Source: Bolinopsis microptera
Lineage: Eukaryota; Ctenophora; Tentaculata; Lobata; Bolinopsidae
Length of the DNA stretch: 64,000 nt
Reading direction: 5' to 3'
Assembly (NCBI RefSeq): GCF_026151205.1
Contig: NC_087077.1
Coordinates: forward strand, 16,590,983 to 16,654,982
The notes under the pieces are model-generated. The model searched no databases and had not been told where the DNA came from. It worked only from the letters and a program-made list of their open reading frames with translations. This document shows, piece by piece, positions 40,301 to 45,231 of this stretch. Numbering within the stretch: the first letter of the stretch is position 1; every line of letters begins with the position of its first letter. A program made the translations under genes and the position numbers.

Positions 40301-42333
40301 CTCTTCAAGTTAACTCTAGGATACCTTGTAGTACTCTTCAAGTCAACTTCAGGATAACTTGTAGTACTCTTCAAGTTAACTTCAGGATACCTTGTAGTAC
40401 TCTTCATTCTTCAAGTTAAGTTCAGGATACCTTGTAGTACTCTTCAAGTTAACTTCAGGATACCTTGTAGTACTCTTCAAGTTAACTTCAGGATACCTTG
40501 TAGTACTCTTCAAGTTAACTTCAGGATACCTTATAGTACCCTTCAAGTTAACTTCAGGATACCTTGTAGTACTCTTCAAGTTAACTTCAGGATAACTTGT
40601 AGTAATTTTTGAGTTAACTCTAGGATACCTTGTAGTACCCTTCAAGTTAACTTCAGGATACCTTGTAGTACTCTTCAAGTTAACTTAAGAATATATTCTA
40701 ATCAATTTTGAGCAGATAAGAATGTTTCAGATAGATCTTAGAATGAAACAACAAAGCCCTTTCAGACAAAACTTTGTAGCTATTCTAAGCCATGTTATTC
40801 TGACATTTGGAAACATTTCCTTGCGTTTGAACATAGACTATATTGCTAAGGATAAAATGCTATTCTTAATAACCACTGCAATTCTGAAAAAGCCATTCAC
40901 AATTTCTTCTGTTCAGTAAAACAATTCTTCGGAAATATAACAAAAGGATACGGCACCGAGAATTCCCAGGCGGTCACCCATCCAGGTACTAACCCGGCCT
41001 GCAGTTGCTTAACTTCCCAGATCGAACGAGATGGGGTGTATTCAACCGAGTATGGCCGTATCTAATGATGATGAATTTTGCTTCTCTATATTTTCTCATT
41101 AATTTTACGGAAGAATGAAAACATACTAAAAGTTAATATTTTAAATTTTTTTTTCATGTTTTCGATCTCGATGGAATTTTATTTGAGTTCGGAAACGCGC
41201 AACACGCATTTTATCTCCCGGAAATGATAAATCCGAGAGCACACCTCTCGGAAACGTAAAATCCTAGAGCTAGGCTCTCGGATTTTTTTATCCTATCGCC
41301 TCTCAAAAATAAAATCCGAGCGCCTAGCGATCAGGAGCGATCGGACGACGATCTGAAATGCGATCGGATCGCCCTAGGACAGCGAACGTCGTCCAACCAG
41401 GAATGGCGTAATCCTATCGGATTAGAATCCACGCTAGAACAGCCGTGCGATCGATGTGCGCATGCTGAATGGTATATATATATAGCGTTCATATATACTG
41501 CATTTAAATCTGATATTTAACTTTTCAACTAGCTATATATCTCCCTAGTAATTGAACATGCAGTATGACTAAGCACATACAATTATCAAGCTAGGTTGTC
41601 TACTTTCTTCAAACTCAGATGACATGACAATGTATCCAATTAATATCGTATAAATTTCAGTGTCGTTCCGCCAAAAATTAGCCCTTCAAATCAAAATAAA
41701 TCGGTCTGCAGCAGGTTTCCTCGAGGGGCCATGAGCCATCTACTTAGGACGTCCGGCAAATAGGGAGGGGGTGGTTTTGGAATTTCGGACAAATCCGGGC
41801 AGGGGGAGGGGGGTGGTTTCTGAAAATCCGGACGTCTGGAAATTTTGGCAGAATTTACGAAAACGTCCCATTTATTTCAACTCTTTGATGGCCCCGGCCC
41901 CAACCATTTGATACGGAAATTGCTAGATACTATCTATGATATTCCATTATTTAGGCTAGAAGCTGTTCAACGTGAGATGCAACAGAGTCTGTGGAATGAT
42001 TTAGATGACGAGTGAGTGATTAGTTTTACATCATTTTAACATGAGGTTAACGAATTTCTCTTTTAGAGGCAATTTCAAACTTGATCAATAGTAATGTCAT
42101 ATGTGATCAATAATAGATGATAATAAGCAGCGATCGGATCTTATTAATTATGAACACACCACGTGACTGACTAATATTGCAGGGATAAGCCGGAGGAGAT
42201 GACTAAATTGACTGAGGAAGTGGGATCCGATCCGGATCTACTCGAGAATAAGTTTGTAGATTATTTTGAAGAAGAATTGGACAATAGGTTAAATGATTTA
42301 GAAACAGCTTTGAAAACGGCTGGTGGCAGCTAA
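10361..42333 (+). CDS. Tandem 2-oxoglutarate/Fe(II) oxygenase-like protein, ER-targeted (11 exons)
   Basis: Exons: 10361-10573, 14032-14169, 15645-15809, 16004-16112, 16293-16488, 17032-17111, 21582-21845, 36131-36295, 36612-36762, 41955-42011, 42183-42333. All introns are GT-AG, phases join without a break, and the 1689 bases give 562 residues. A hydrophobic segment at residues 8-24 suggests a signal anchor. The C-terminal module (about 275-500) has the double-stranded beta-helix pattern with H412-K-D414 as the HxD motif, H470 as distal histidine and R483 as a likely 2-oxoglutarate anchor. The N-terminal module (about 40-240) aligns with it, for example ELRSALFGGYWRYYD against ELREHLYMSSQYYYD. 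It has H139-S-V141, no distal histidine and Q229, so it is probably inactive. The tail is acidic and helical. The prolyl-hydroxylase-like superfamily is the nearest known fold; the substrate is unknown. ATG 10361 has a good AAACATGG context. Confidence 0.8.
10705..12166. mobile_element. TIR transposon in oxygenase intron 1, with subterminal repeat clusters
   Basis: The ends are 25-bp perfect inverted repeats beginning CGGGTATCGGCCTTACAAAA, flanked by TA on both sides, which fits a Tc1/mariner-style target duplication. The 16-bp core GCCTTACAAAATGACA recurs inside. Copies near the left end (about 10895 and 11063) are in the same sense as the left terminus. Copies at about 11241, 11600, 11622, 11768, 11790 and 12125 are in the sense of the right terminus, mostly as TGTCATTTTGTGAGGC. 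The only open frame (minus, 11394-11660, 88 residues) has no recognisable transposase motif, so the copy is probably non-autonomous. Confidence 0.8.
12356..13385 (-). CDS. EXD1/Egalitarian-type 3'-5' exonuclease-like protein (2 exons)
   Basis: Exon 1 is 13232-13385 and exon 2 is 12356-13137, joined through a GT-AG intron of 94 bp; together they encode 311 residues. An in-frame stop just upstream makes the ATG at 13385 the first available start. Residues near 85-110 read VVFDCRDLADCLL followed by NVLDLQI, the ExoII region of the DEDD exonuclease fold as seen in EXD1 and Egalitarian. The first catalytic motif, normally D-x-E, is replaced by YVYIAGLG, so catalysis is unlikely. EXD1 is itself a catalytically dead RNA-binding adaptor of the piRNA pathway, and a related role is inference. 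The C-terminal third contains paired cysteines (CVVECVLCHV and CNTCNV) that could bind metal. The gene lies antisense within intron 1 of the oxygenase gene. Confidence 0.6.
14183..15455 (-). mobile_element. pogo/Tigger-like DNA transposon remnant
   Basis: Imperfect terminal inverted repeats, TTTACCTTAATTCCCAAAAA on the left and its relative at 15430-15455 on the right, bound a 1.27-kb insertion in intron 2 of the oxygenase gene. Several further CCCAAATTTT-rich subterminal words lie inside each end. The left terminus begins only about 13 bp after the splice donor at 14170. The element carries the 3' half of a transposase gene (see 14515-15012). Confidence 0.75.
14515..15012 (-). pseudogene. 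DDE transposase C-terminal fragment (pogo/Jerky type)
   Basis: A 165-residue frame. Residues 30-42 read LLISDVFPAQHT, corresponding to the second catalytic aspartate region (typically L-x-D-N-x-x-A-H). Residues 58-70 read VPANMTHHLHPLD, matching the V-P-P-N-T-T-x-x-x-Q-P-L-D signature of pogo, Tigger and Jerky proteins. The DNA-binding N-terminus and first aspartate region are missing upstream, and the second motif has D-V-F in place of D-N. It is therefore a truncated and probably inactive transposase inside the TIR element at 14183-15455. Confidence 0.75.
17228..18201 (+). pseudogene. LINE ORF1 with PHD finger, frameshifted
   Basis: The first segment, 17228-17653, has a PHD-type zinc finger at residues 36-81. 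Its cysteines follow CQCEDYIP, CESCKLYWHLSC and WKCPYC, a Cys4-His-Cys3 pattern found in ORF1 of several CR1-group LINEs. The frame closes at 17653, but the following frame continues with a basic, coiled-coil-rich protein to 18201. A one-base shift between about 17630 and 17652 would join the two. The C-terminal end is a lysine/glutamate-rich helix (repeats of E-E-A-K-K-R-E). In CR1-like elements ORF1 is a nucleic-acid-binding chaperone of the ribonucleoprotein. Confidence 0.75.
18200..21257 (+). CDS. LINE ORF2: endonuclease and reverse transcriptase
   Basis: A long, uninterrupted frame. The apurinic-type endonuclease starts immediately at the ORF1 stop codon (NIFYTNANGLFNK) and includes VTETL, LLGDFNLP and a terminal SDH motif (GKSDHVGI). 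The reverse transcriptase contains YRPVSLTCILCKVYE, a D-x-S-K-A-F-D motif A (YFDFSKAFDTV), GVPQGSVLGPLLF and the catalytic box LFADDLKL. A typical C-terminal LEYCVQLWNP region follows. The frame is open further upstream to 18021, but that part overlaps ORF1 and is basic coiled-coil sequence out of frame. The endonuclease nicks target DNA and the reverse transcriptase primes from it. No inactivating change was seen in ORF2. Confidence 0.9.
22412..23347 (-). CDS. Divergent class A-like GPCR, single exon (copy D)
   Basis: A 311-residue intronless frame with seven hydrophobic segments. Like its neighbours it has G-D instead of G-N in TM1 (LIGDTLILYAS), an A-V-S-D in TM2 matching the L-A-x-x-D site, and cysteines before TM3 and in the second extracellular loop (DSLC and YSCRY). 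It has S-S-K-L-M in place of D-R-Y after TM3, and NVYIYTV where the N-P-x-x-Y of TM7 normally sits. Loss of the D-R-Y arginine suggests altered G-protein coupling or an orphan role; this is inference. It is about half identical to the three tandem copies further right and lies in the same intron and orientation. The ligand is unknown. Confidence 0.85.
   Translation of the reverse strand: MIISNEHTSFGTDSYVERYLWLAYHIFVFLSTLIGDTLILYASHQKNALKLHAFVATTMQHIAVSDLAVVILRILPRIISLISNSWVLGDSLCPLSAYSNPVLFYAGTSFIAVLTSSKLMVLRYPFRAGNWTRKRAHMICGIIWIYFLMYPAYLHIIGTNDVEFDYRIYSCRYVTETWSKITLVLSFIMIFSPFIIVICTTIPTLMYLAKARKSARRVRGRVPSFIGAMAVSFTAIFYLISISPLFVCYVWKHFVKTDTCQFHLYRIAIFLLSIYVMCNVYIYTVTIESFRRFIQIKFQSLLPVSLRTGRE
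24150..24438 (-). pseudogene. Truncated GPCR pseudogene (TM6-TM7)
   Basis: The minus strand encodes GRDPWQGTLAVALTAI, then a TM7-like LLNVVSNLYI, and after a frame change YALTIRNFRRFLRL. This corresponds to the last third of the neighbouring receptors. A small deletion near 24232 shifts the frame in TM7. The 5' part (TM1-TM5) is absent because a MITE (24439-24885) abuts the gene at exactly this point. It is closer to the tandem copies than to the 22412 receptor, judging by GRDPWQG. Confidence 0.85.
24439..24885. mobile_element. MITE of the AGGGGTCGTTCACATATTA family
   Basis: The left end reads AGGGGTCGTTCACATATTAT then TACGTAATC. The right end reads GATTACGTAATCAACGACC then AAACCCCT, an inverted match. 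Inside are long C-runs (24488-24592) and a 17-bp tandem unit TTTTATTACTGATTTAA repeated about five times at 24598-24680. It truncates the GPCR pseudogene on its left. Related elements end each GPCR duplication unit at 27802-27982 and around 30474-32110. Confidence 0.75.
25600..25760 (-). repeat. Inverted copy of the GPCR-unit upstream flank
   Basis: This block is the reverse complement of about 150 bp at 27735-27890 and 30420-30560, including AGCTATTTTGGAGCATTGGG and the AACCCCTAATAG MITE end. Receptor copy A is therefore bracketed by inverted repeats, which may have promoted local rearrangement. Confidence 0.75.
25884..25985. repeat. 53-bp tandem duplication
   Basis: Two adjacent copies of a segment containing AACAAAGAATGTTACCTAG and GTCAGTAAATACACAGACTA. 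The equivalent place in the next duplication unit (28870-28925) has a single copy. Confidence 0.85.
26273..26390. promoter_or_regulatory. CRE-octamer array A (TGACGTCA x5)
   Basis: Five perfect TGACGTCA palindromes (26273, 26320, 26340, 26360, 26380) and one variant. The last four are spaced exactly 20 bp apart, in a repeat of GTGACGTCACTCTGTCTGTT. TGACGTCA is the classic cAMP-response element bound by CREB/ATF bZIP factors. The array ends about 245 bp beyond the stop codon of GPCR copy A. Regulatory function is inference; a neutral minisatellite is the alternative. Confidence 0.6.
26637..27605 (-). CDS. Class A-like GPCR, tandem copy A
   Basis: A 322-residue intronless receptor with seven hydrophobic segments. 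It has an N-glycosylation site at N6-Y-T, G35-D36 in TM1, D66 in TM2, and the C93/C171 pair expected to bridge TM3 and the second extracellular loop. S117-K-L occupies the position of D-R-Y, followed by a basic stretch, and N279-F-Y-I-Y283 stands for N-P-x-x-Y. TM6 keeps a proline (S-A-T-P). Copies B and C differ from it at only a few positions. It differs from them at A42 rather than serine, G-Y rather than A-C near residue 97, and I149 rather than alanine. All copies are antisense to the oxygenase gene whose intron contains them. The ligand and coupling are unknown. Confidence 0.9.
   Translation of the reverse strand: MITTSNYTLYGMHNNAERYSWTAYHIFVLLSSLIGDTVILYASFQKDAFKVHQVIIAVIQHIAASDIITSLVRAFPRSISLIANSMVIGDSLCYATGYIMRIMFPVGANLIAVLTTSKLLMLKFPLRPANWTRSKAHLICSAIWIIAICDPVLLYFIDSGDVMFRYKTYSCSYISTAKITSLLSFVFVFVPVTIIIGTTIPTLMYLATARESARRVGGRDPWQGILAVALTAIVYLVSATPIIVYLISRKFVAPDPTGPFEFTLYRIAVFMTLLNVMSNFYIYALTIRSFRTFLHLKICKIFSFVPVSLRSSRGFPGVQFIY
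27802..27982. mobile_element. MITE closing GPCR unit A
   Basis: A 180-bp element from AGGGGTTGTTCACATATTAT to a right end GTGTGGACAACCCCT, an imperfect inverted repeat. The interior carries GATTACGCGTGTGTAAT and GATTACGCAATATA. It is the same family as 24439-24885. Confidence 0.7.
28310..28520. repeat. Two-copy ~125-bp tandem repeat
   Basis: The segment GTGTCTAATCAACT...CCTATTGGTTTAGCATATAA occurs at 28313-28400 and again at 28434-28520 with a few differences. Each copy is followed by a small GGGGCTG-AGCCCC hairpin. A further short duplication of GCGAGCGAAGCGAGCGGGCC lies at 28630-28675. The sequence sits between receptor units A and B and is absent between B and C. Confidence 0.75.
28985..29052. 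promoter_or_regulatory. CRE-octamer array B (TGACGTCA x3)
   Basis: Perfect octamers at 28985, 29005 and 29045, with a TGAAGTCA variant at 29025, all at 20-bp spacing. The array lies about 255 bp 3' of the stop of GPCR copy B, the equivalent position to arrays A and C. Confidence 0.6.
29308..30276 (-). CDS. Class A-like GPCR, tandem copy B
   Basis: A 322-residue intact receptor nearly identical to copies A and C over coding and flanking sequence. Distinguishing residues are H7 in the N-terminal glycosylation site (N-H-T), I54 in place of valine in TM2, S42 instead of alanine (shared with C), A-C near residue 97 (shared with C), and K rather than R in the C-terminal S-S-K-G. The S-K-L replacement of D-R-Y and the N-x-x-I-Y end of TM7 are unchanged. 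The maintained frame in all three copies argues that they are expressed or very young. Confidence 0.9.
   Translation of the reverse strand: MITTSNHTLYGMHNNAERYSWTAYHIFVLLSSLIGDTVILYSSFQKDAFKVHQIIIAVIQHIAASDIITSLVRAFPRSISLIANSMVIGDSLCYATACIMRIMFPVGANLIAVLTTSKLLMLKFPLRPANWTRSKAHLVCSAIWIIAACDPVLLYFIDSGDVMFRYKTYSCSYISTAKITSLLSFVFVFVPVTIIIGTTIPTLMYLATARESARRVGGRDPWQGILAVALTAIVYLVSATPIIVYLISRKFVAPDPTGPFEFTLYRIAVFMTLLNVMSNFYIYALTIRSFRTFLHLKICKICSFVPVSLRSSKGFPGVQFIY
30636..32077 (-). mobile_element. Penelope-like element, 5'-truncated, 14-bp TSD
   Basis: The insertion is bracketed by the identical 14-bp sequence ATATATATAACTAT at 30622-30635 and 32078-32091. On the minus strand it encodes the end of a Penelope-type reverse transcriptase (VSFLDIKF, then HPNHTFSSIVYSACLRLRRI). 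A linker follows, then a GIY-YIG endonuclease with CGGRHCGTC and CNMCYVGRT, and a PLGLNAMDPFG ending. At least one frame disruption and an internal stop separate the segments, so it is defective. It landed inside the MITE that closes GPCR unit B, after that unit was duplicated. Confidence 0.85.
31194..31958 (-). pseudogene. Penelope reverse transcriptase/GIY-YIG remnant
   Basis: Frames 31761-31958 and 31194-31712, plus 31091-31279 in another frame, encode successive parts of one Penelope-like protein. These are the thumb region after the catalytic domain (SFLDIKFCFDTAG), a serine-rich linker, a cysteine motif CGGRHCGTCNII, and the GIY-YIG part with VVYLFT and YVGRTVQPLRAR. No catalytic Y-x-D-D box is included because the 5' end is lost at 32077. 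Confidence 0.8.
32193..32340. promoter_or_regulatory. CRE-octamer array C (TGACGTCA x6)
   Basis: Eight units at exact 20-bp spacing from 32193 to 32340. Octamers at 32193, 32213, 32233, 32293, 32313 and 32333 are perfect; those at 32253 (TGACGTAA) and 32273 (TGACGTCG) have one change. The array ends about 245 bp 3' of GPCR copy C. Confidence 0.6.
32588..33556 (-). CDS. Class A-like GPCR, tandem copy C
   Basis: A 322-residue intact receptor closest to copy B: both have S42, A-C near residue 97 and A149. It differs from B by N-Y-T in the N-terminal glycosylation site, V54, and F-P instead of F-L at the start of the cytoplasmic tail. The S-K-L in place of D-R-Y, the paired cysteines and the TM7 N-F-Y-I-Y are retained. 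The upstream flank (33557-33640) with TAGCTTGCTAGGTAGCAAG is shared with A and B and is the most likely promoter region; no clear TATA box was recognised. Confidence 0.9.
   Translation of the reverse strand: MITTSNYTLYGMHNNAERYSWTAYHIFVLLSSLIGDTVILYSSFQKDAFKVHQVIIAVIQHIAASDIITSLVRAFPRSISLIANSMVIGDSLCYATACIMRIMFPVGANLIAVLTTSKLLMLKFPLRPANWTRSKAHLVCSAIWIIAACDPVLLYFIDSGDVMFRYKTYSCSYISTAKITSLLSFVFVFVPVTIIIGTTIPTLMYLATARESARRVGGRDPWQGILAVALTAIVYLVSATPIIVYLISRKFVAPDPTGPFEFTLYRIAVFMTLLNVMSNFYIYALTIRSFRTFPHLKICKICSFVPVSLRSSRGFPGVQFIY
33690..34100. other. Intron sequence, no feature seen
   Basis: AT-rich intron 7 sequence of the oxygenase gene with no supportable gene or repeat. Confidence 0.35.
34109..34730. 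mobile_element. 622-bp foldback MITE with GGACACGAGGGCG motifs
   Basis: The element is flanked by identical 8-bp TATAAAAT repeats (34101-34108 and 34731-34738). Its left end reads GGGTATAGGACACTAGAGCG. The right end, read on the other strand, is GGGGAACCGGACACGAGGGC. The inverted repeats extend about 100 bp and include GGACACGAGGGCGAATCA, with the short word GGACACRAGGGCG recurring several times. The interior has no coding capacity. The 8-bp target duplication fits the hAT group. Confidence 0.8.
34740..36130. other. Intron sequence before oxygenase exon 8
   Basis: No gene seen. A short segment containing CACCTTTTATTCTCAACAAAATGATGAAAA at 34878-34910 (here shortened: TTTATTCTCAACAAAATG) also occurs at 33943-33962, showing a dispersed duplicate. 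Confidence 0.4.
36880..37300 (+). repeat. Hairpin-rich GATAGGATTT repeat, left copy
   Basis: The block contains GATCGATCACGGCTGTTC and many alternating words of the type GGATTTGCTCTCGG and CCGAGAGCAAATCC. At 37217-37274 these form a near-perfect hairpin of about 25 bp per arm with a short loop. A related block lies in inverted orientation at 41160-41460. It sits in intron 9 of the oxygenase gene. Confidence 0.7.
37470..38465. repeat. 33-bp satellite array 1
   Basis: About 30 copies of a 33-bp unit containing TTCAAGTTAACTTCAGGATA and CCTTGTAGTACTC. Several 36-bp variants carry an extra ATA (GGATATAACC), and some units have TTTTTGAG in place of CTTCAAG. Because the unit length is divisible by three, the minus strand shows a spurious 11-residue repeat frame. 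Confidence 0.95.
38870..40115 (-). mobile_element. LINE remnant (endonuclease plus RT tail) inside the satellite
   Basis: On the minus strand, 39772-40089 encodes the start of an apurinic-type endonuclease (STFNIRTAREQHKRIEL, ILGLQESN). Near 39480-39570 is another endonuclease piece (VITCYSPTEASSDEE). Then come a late reverse-transcriptase segment (DGHALEEVEDF, near 39400) and the C-terminal region at 38877-39349 (YGTKTWTITESLKKRIDGCY, RMLRMALNVDW, GHIQRHDDL). The catalytic reverse-transcriptase core is deleted and the frames are broken. The satellite unit continues on both sides. Confidence 0.75.
40122..40690. repeat. 33-bp satellite array 2
   Basis: The same 33-bp unit as array 1, about 17 copies. 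The block from about 40211 to 40430 matches 37905-38110 almost base for base. That match includes rare variants such as the expanded junction CTCTTCATTCTTCAAG and the GGATAACTTG units. Confidence 0.95.
40947..41062 (-). rRNA. 5S ribosomal RNA
   Basis: The minus strand from 41062 reads GATACGGCCATACTCGG and ends TCTCGGTGCCGTATC. The first and last 8 bases pair perfectly as helix I. Internal landmarks are CCATCTCGTTCGATC, the A-box region AAGTTAAGCAACTGC, GGGTTAGTACCTGGAT and the C-box GGATGGGTGACCGCCTGG. A CCTTTTG run follows and can terminate RNA polymerase III. The length is 116 bases against about 119-120 for typical animal 5S RNA. It is a solitary copy in intron 9 of the oxygenase gene, antisense to it. 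It may be a functional gene or a young pseudogene. Confidence 0.9.
41160..41460 (-). repeat. Hairpin-rich GATAGGATTT repeat, right copy (inverted)
   Basis: Read on the minus strand, this contains ATCGATCGCACGGCTGTTC, CCGATAGGATTA, GCTCTAGGATTTTACG and CTCTCGGATTTATC. It corresponds to the block at 36880-37300 in opposite orientation. Together they enclose the satellite arrays, the LINE remnant and the 5S gene. Confidence 0.65.
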
Positions 42334-42542
42334 TTTTTTAATCCAAGACTCAGGTTAATATTGTTTCTTATTTTCAGAAATTAATTGATTTTTATTTTGC
42401 AATACTGAAGAATTTTGTGTTTGTTGGTTTTCCTGTATTGATTAAGACCGTCCAGGAAAGGGTTTGTTGGTTAATTTCCTGGACAGTGAACGGTATCTTA
42501 TGTAAATTATTGAATTTTAATCCAATTTGCAAGTCTTTAATA

Positions 42543-42548
42543 TTTATT
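42543..42548 (-). terminator. Candidate polyadenylation signal of eIF4A
   Basis: AATAAA on the minus strand, about 200 bases after the eIF4A stop codon. The oxygenase gene ends on the other strand at 42333, so the two genes are tail to tail with about 400 bp between stop codons. Confidence 0.4.
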
Positions 42549-42746
42549 CACAATATGACTTCGTTTAAAAGGTTGGTTTAAATGAATAACAAGCAAAAAA
42601 ATGTATTAGGATCGAATATAATCAAATAGATCAAAACAGTAGGTCTGGGTAAAATACAAGAAGTAAAGAAAACGACGTCCCCGTCCCCGGCTTGTCACGC
42701 GGCCCAGCCAAACGGCACGTGACCTCAATTTGCTGACCAATGTCAT

Positions 42747-45193
42747 TTAAATTAAGTCGGCGATGTTCATGGGCATCTCCTCAATCTGCGTATTGTAGTA
42801 GTTCTCGATGTCTTTCATAATACGCTCAGTATCAGTGGTCACAAAGTTGATCGCAACTCCCTTACGACCAAAACGACCAGATCGTCCGATTCTGAGATGG
42901 AAATATGTTACACTTCCTTAATCCTTTTATTCCCAAATTTCCTCCATCAATGAGAATTTGAAGTCATGTGGCTCACTGAGTTTAAATCTAACAGTAGCTC
43001 CAAGGATCGAACACCAAAGTGATGCTATACCAAAATTATTTTTAATAAGGGATGAATTTAGTCTTTAAAATCTCACCTGTGGATGTAGTTTTCTCTGTTT
43101 TTGGGAAGATCAAAGTTAATTACGAGGGAGACTTGCTGTACGTCAATACCTCGAGCCTGAAATTATGATTGTGTGAATGTACTTGTTATATCTTTGTAAG
43201 TGTTGCTTTTCAGCTATAGTACTTACTTTTGAGTAAATCCGGCTGGAATAGCATTCAGAGAAAGGTATCATGCAGGTTCTTCATCATATCGTCGACTACA
43301 GTTCTATAGTGTATAGATGATGTCGGGTGGGATATACCCCCTCGGAATCATTTTAAAGAAGCATCCGAGAAAAATTTTGAGACTGTAGCGTTGGTTGTTG
43401 GTGAACTTCTGTTGGCAAAAGATTCAGTAACTTTGTGGTATTTAAACCAAATGAGTTCTCACAATGAGTTGAAATGAACTTCTGAGCTTCGTTATTTATC
43501 ACTGCTTCTCAGGCAGATATGAATAGCTGAGATTAAATACAAAAACTTAAACGAGAGAAGAAAAAAGGCCTATGACAGGCTGATGATCTAAGACACAAAT
43601 GCCACACTCCAGGTATGTACATACCAGCAGATCTGTGGTGATGAGAACACGAGAGGAGCCAGTCCTGAATTCTCTCATGATACAATCACGAGTCTTCTGG
43701 TCCATATCACCGTGCATGGCAGACACAGTGAAAGTTTTCTCTCGCAAATGTCTTGTCAGGTCGTCCACACGTCGCCGAGTATTACAGAAGATGACAGCTT
43801 GGGTGATTGAGATGGCTTCGTACAGATCAGCACAGGGTCTCGTACTTCCAGGCCTGAAAATGAAGAAATGTTATTAGGGTATTAAATATTATTATGGGAT
43901 TGTTGTAGGGCGGGCGTTTTAAATCCGATGACAAGTATTAGTGTCTATCAACCACACGTTTAAAGTGGTTCAACATGTACATTCCGATATACACGTAAAA
44001 TGTACATATGTGCGCGGCGCCCTCTGGCGCGTCGTAAAATAGCAAGTCAAATGCTTAAATGTTGTGCTTGCCGCGAAATCGTACCCAAATATTGCTAGTT
44101 GTTCAAGATGTTTCGCGCTCTATTGCATAACCGACCGGGGCATCAACCCATAAAAATCCAGTCTTCAACGATTTGACTATTTTCTAGAACAGGAAACAAT
44201 TCTACCGGTTATTATACACCGATACATCCACTAGAATACATCCGCGATTGTCAAGAACATTGGTTCACCGAAATTCATTCCCAAAAGAACGCGGATGTGT
44301 AGCGGCTTATCGTAATGATGACGTTATTATACACTTGATTTGTTTCTAAGGTCATGTCATGTTGGAGTATCTCATAATATTAGGTCATAGAATTAGATTA
44401 ACTTCGAAATCCTCGAGAACTATAGTAGAGTTTATTACGTCATTGATGCATCGAAAATAAAGCATAATTATGCAGACAAACTATTTCATGAGCTTGATAT
44501 GAAGATGAAATAGGAAGATTGCCAGCAATAACAGTGCGATATATTTGCTTGTGTACTCTTAACCGCGTTTAACAAATTTTCCGTGTGAGTGTGTCGTGTG
44601 AGACATTTTAAGAGATGAAATACAAGATAAGGTGGTGCGTCTCGAATTTCAGCGGCGTGTGTGGGTTTAAGTACAATTATCATACCTCAACATTTAACAT
44701 AATTACTTCTCAAACACTCTCTTACACTCACATCATCATAGGCAATTGCTCTTTATTAAAACCATTAAACACAAGAAGAAATAAGGGAGAACAAAAGGAT
44801 AGCTATAAAGGTTGTTGTCATTTCACTATATTTAGAAAGTTGAACAATGTAACTTGGTAATATTTTATGTAAAGCACATCTGTTGAACTAAACTGTCGGG
44901 TCGCTTTACTGACACGAATGTAGTGCCATGCCACACCTAAGTACAGTAACTGTTACAGGGGAGGGTTTACACATTGAGACTGTAAATTGTTGAGCGAGTT
45001 CAAAATTGGTAGGATCAGATATACCATCGTATCTGGCAGGGAAAGGAACGGGTTTTTTGTCAGATAGAGATTTAGGTTCATAATCTCATTGATCACCAAA
45101 GATCGTCTATTTTCTTCCTCTCGATCTTTCAGTAACTTCGCCCTTAGGCAAAACGAAATCAGATGACTTAACAGTGGCGTAACGTTGCCTGTT

Positions 45194-45231
<38 letters not shown>

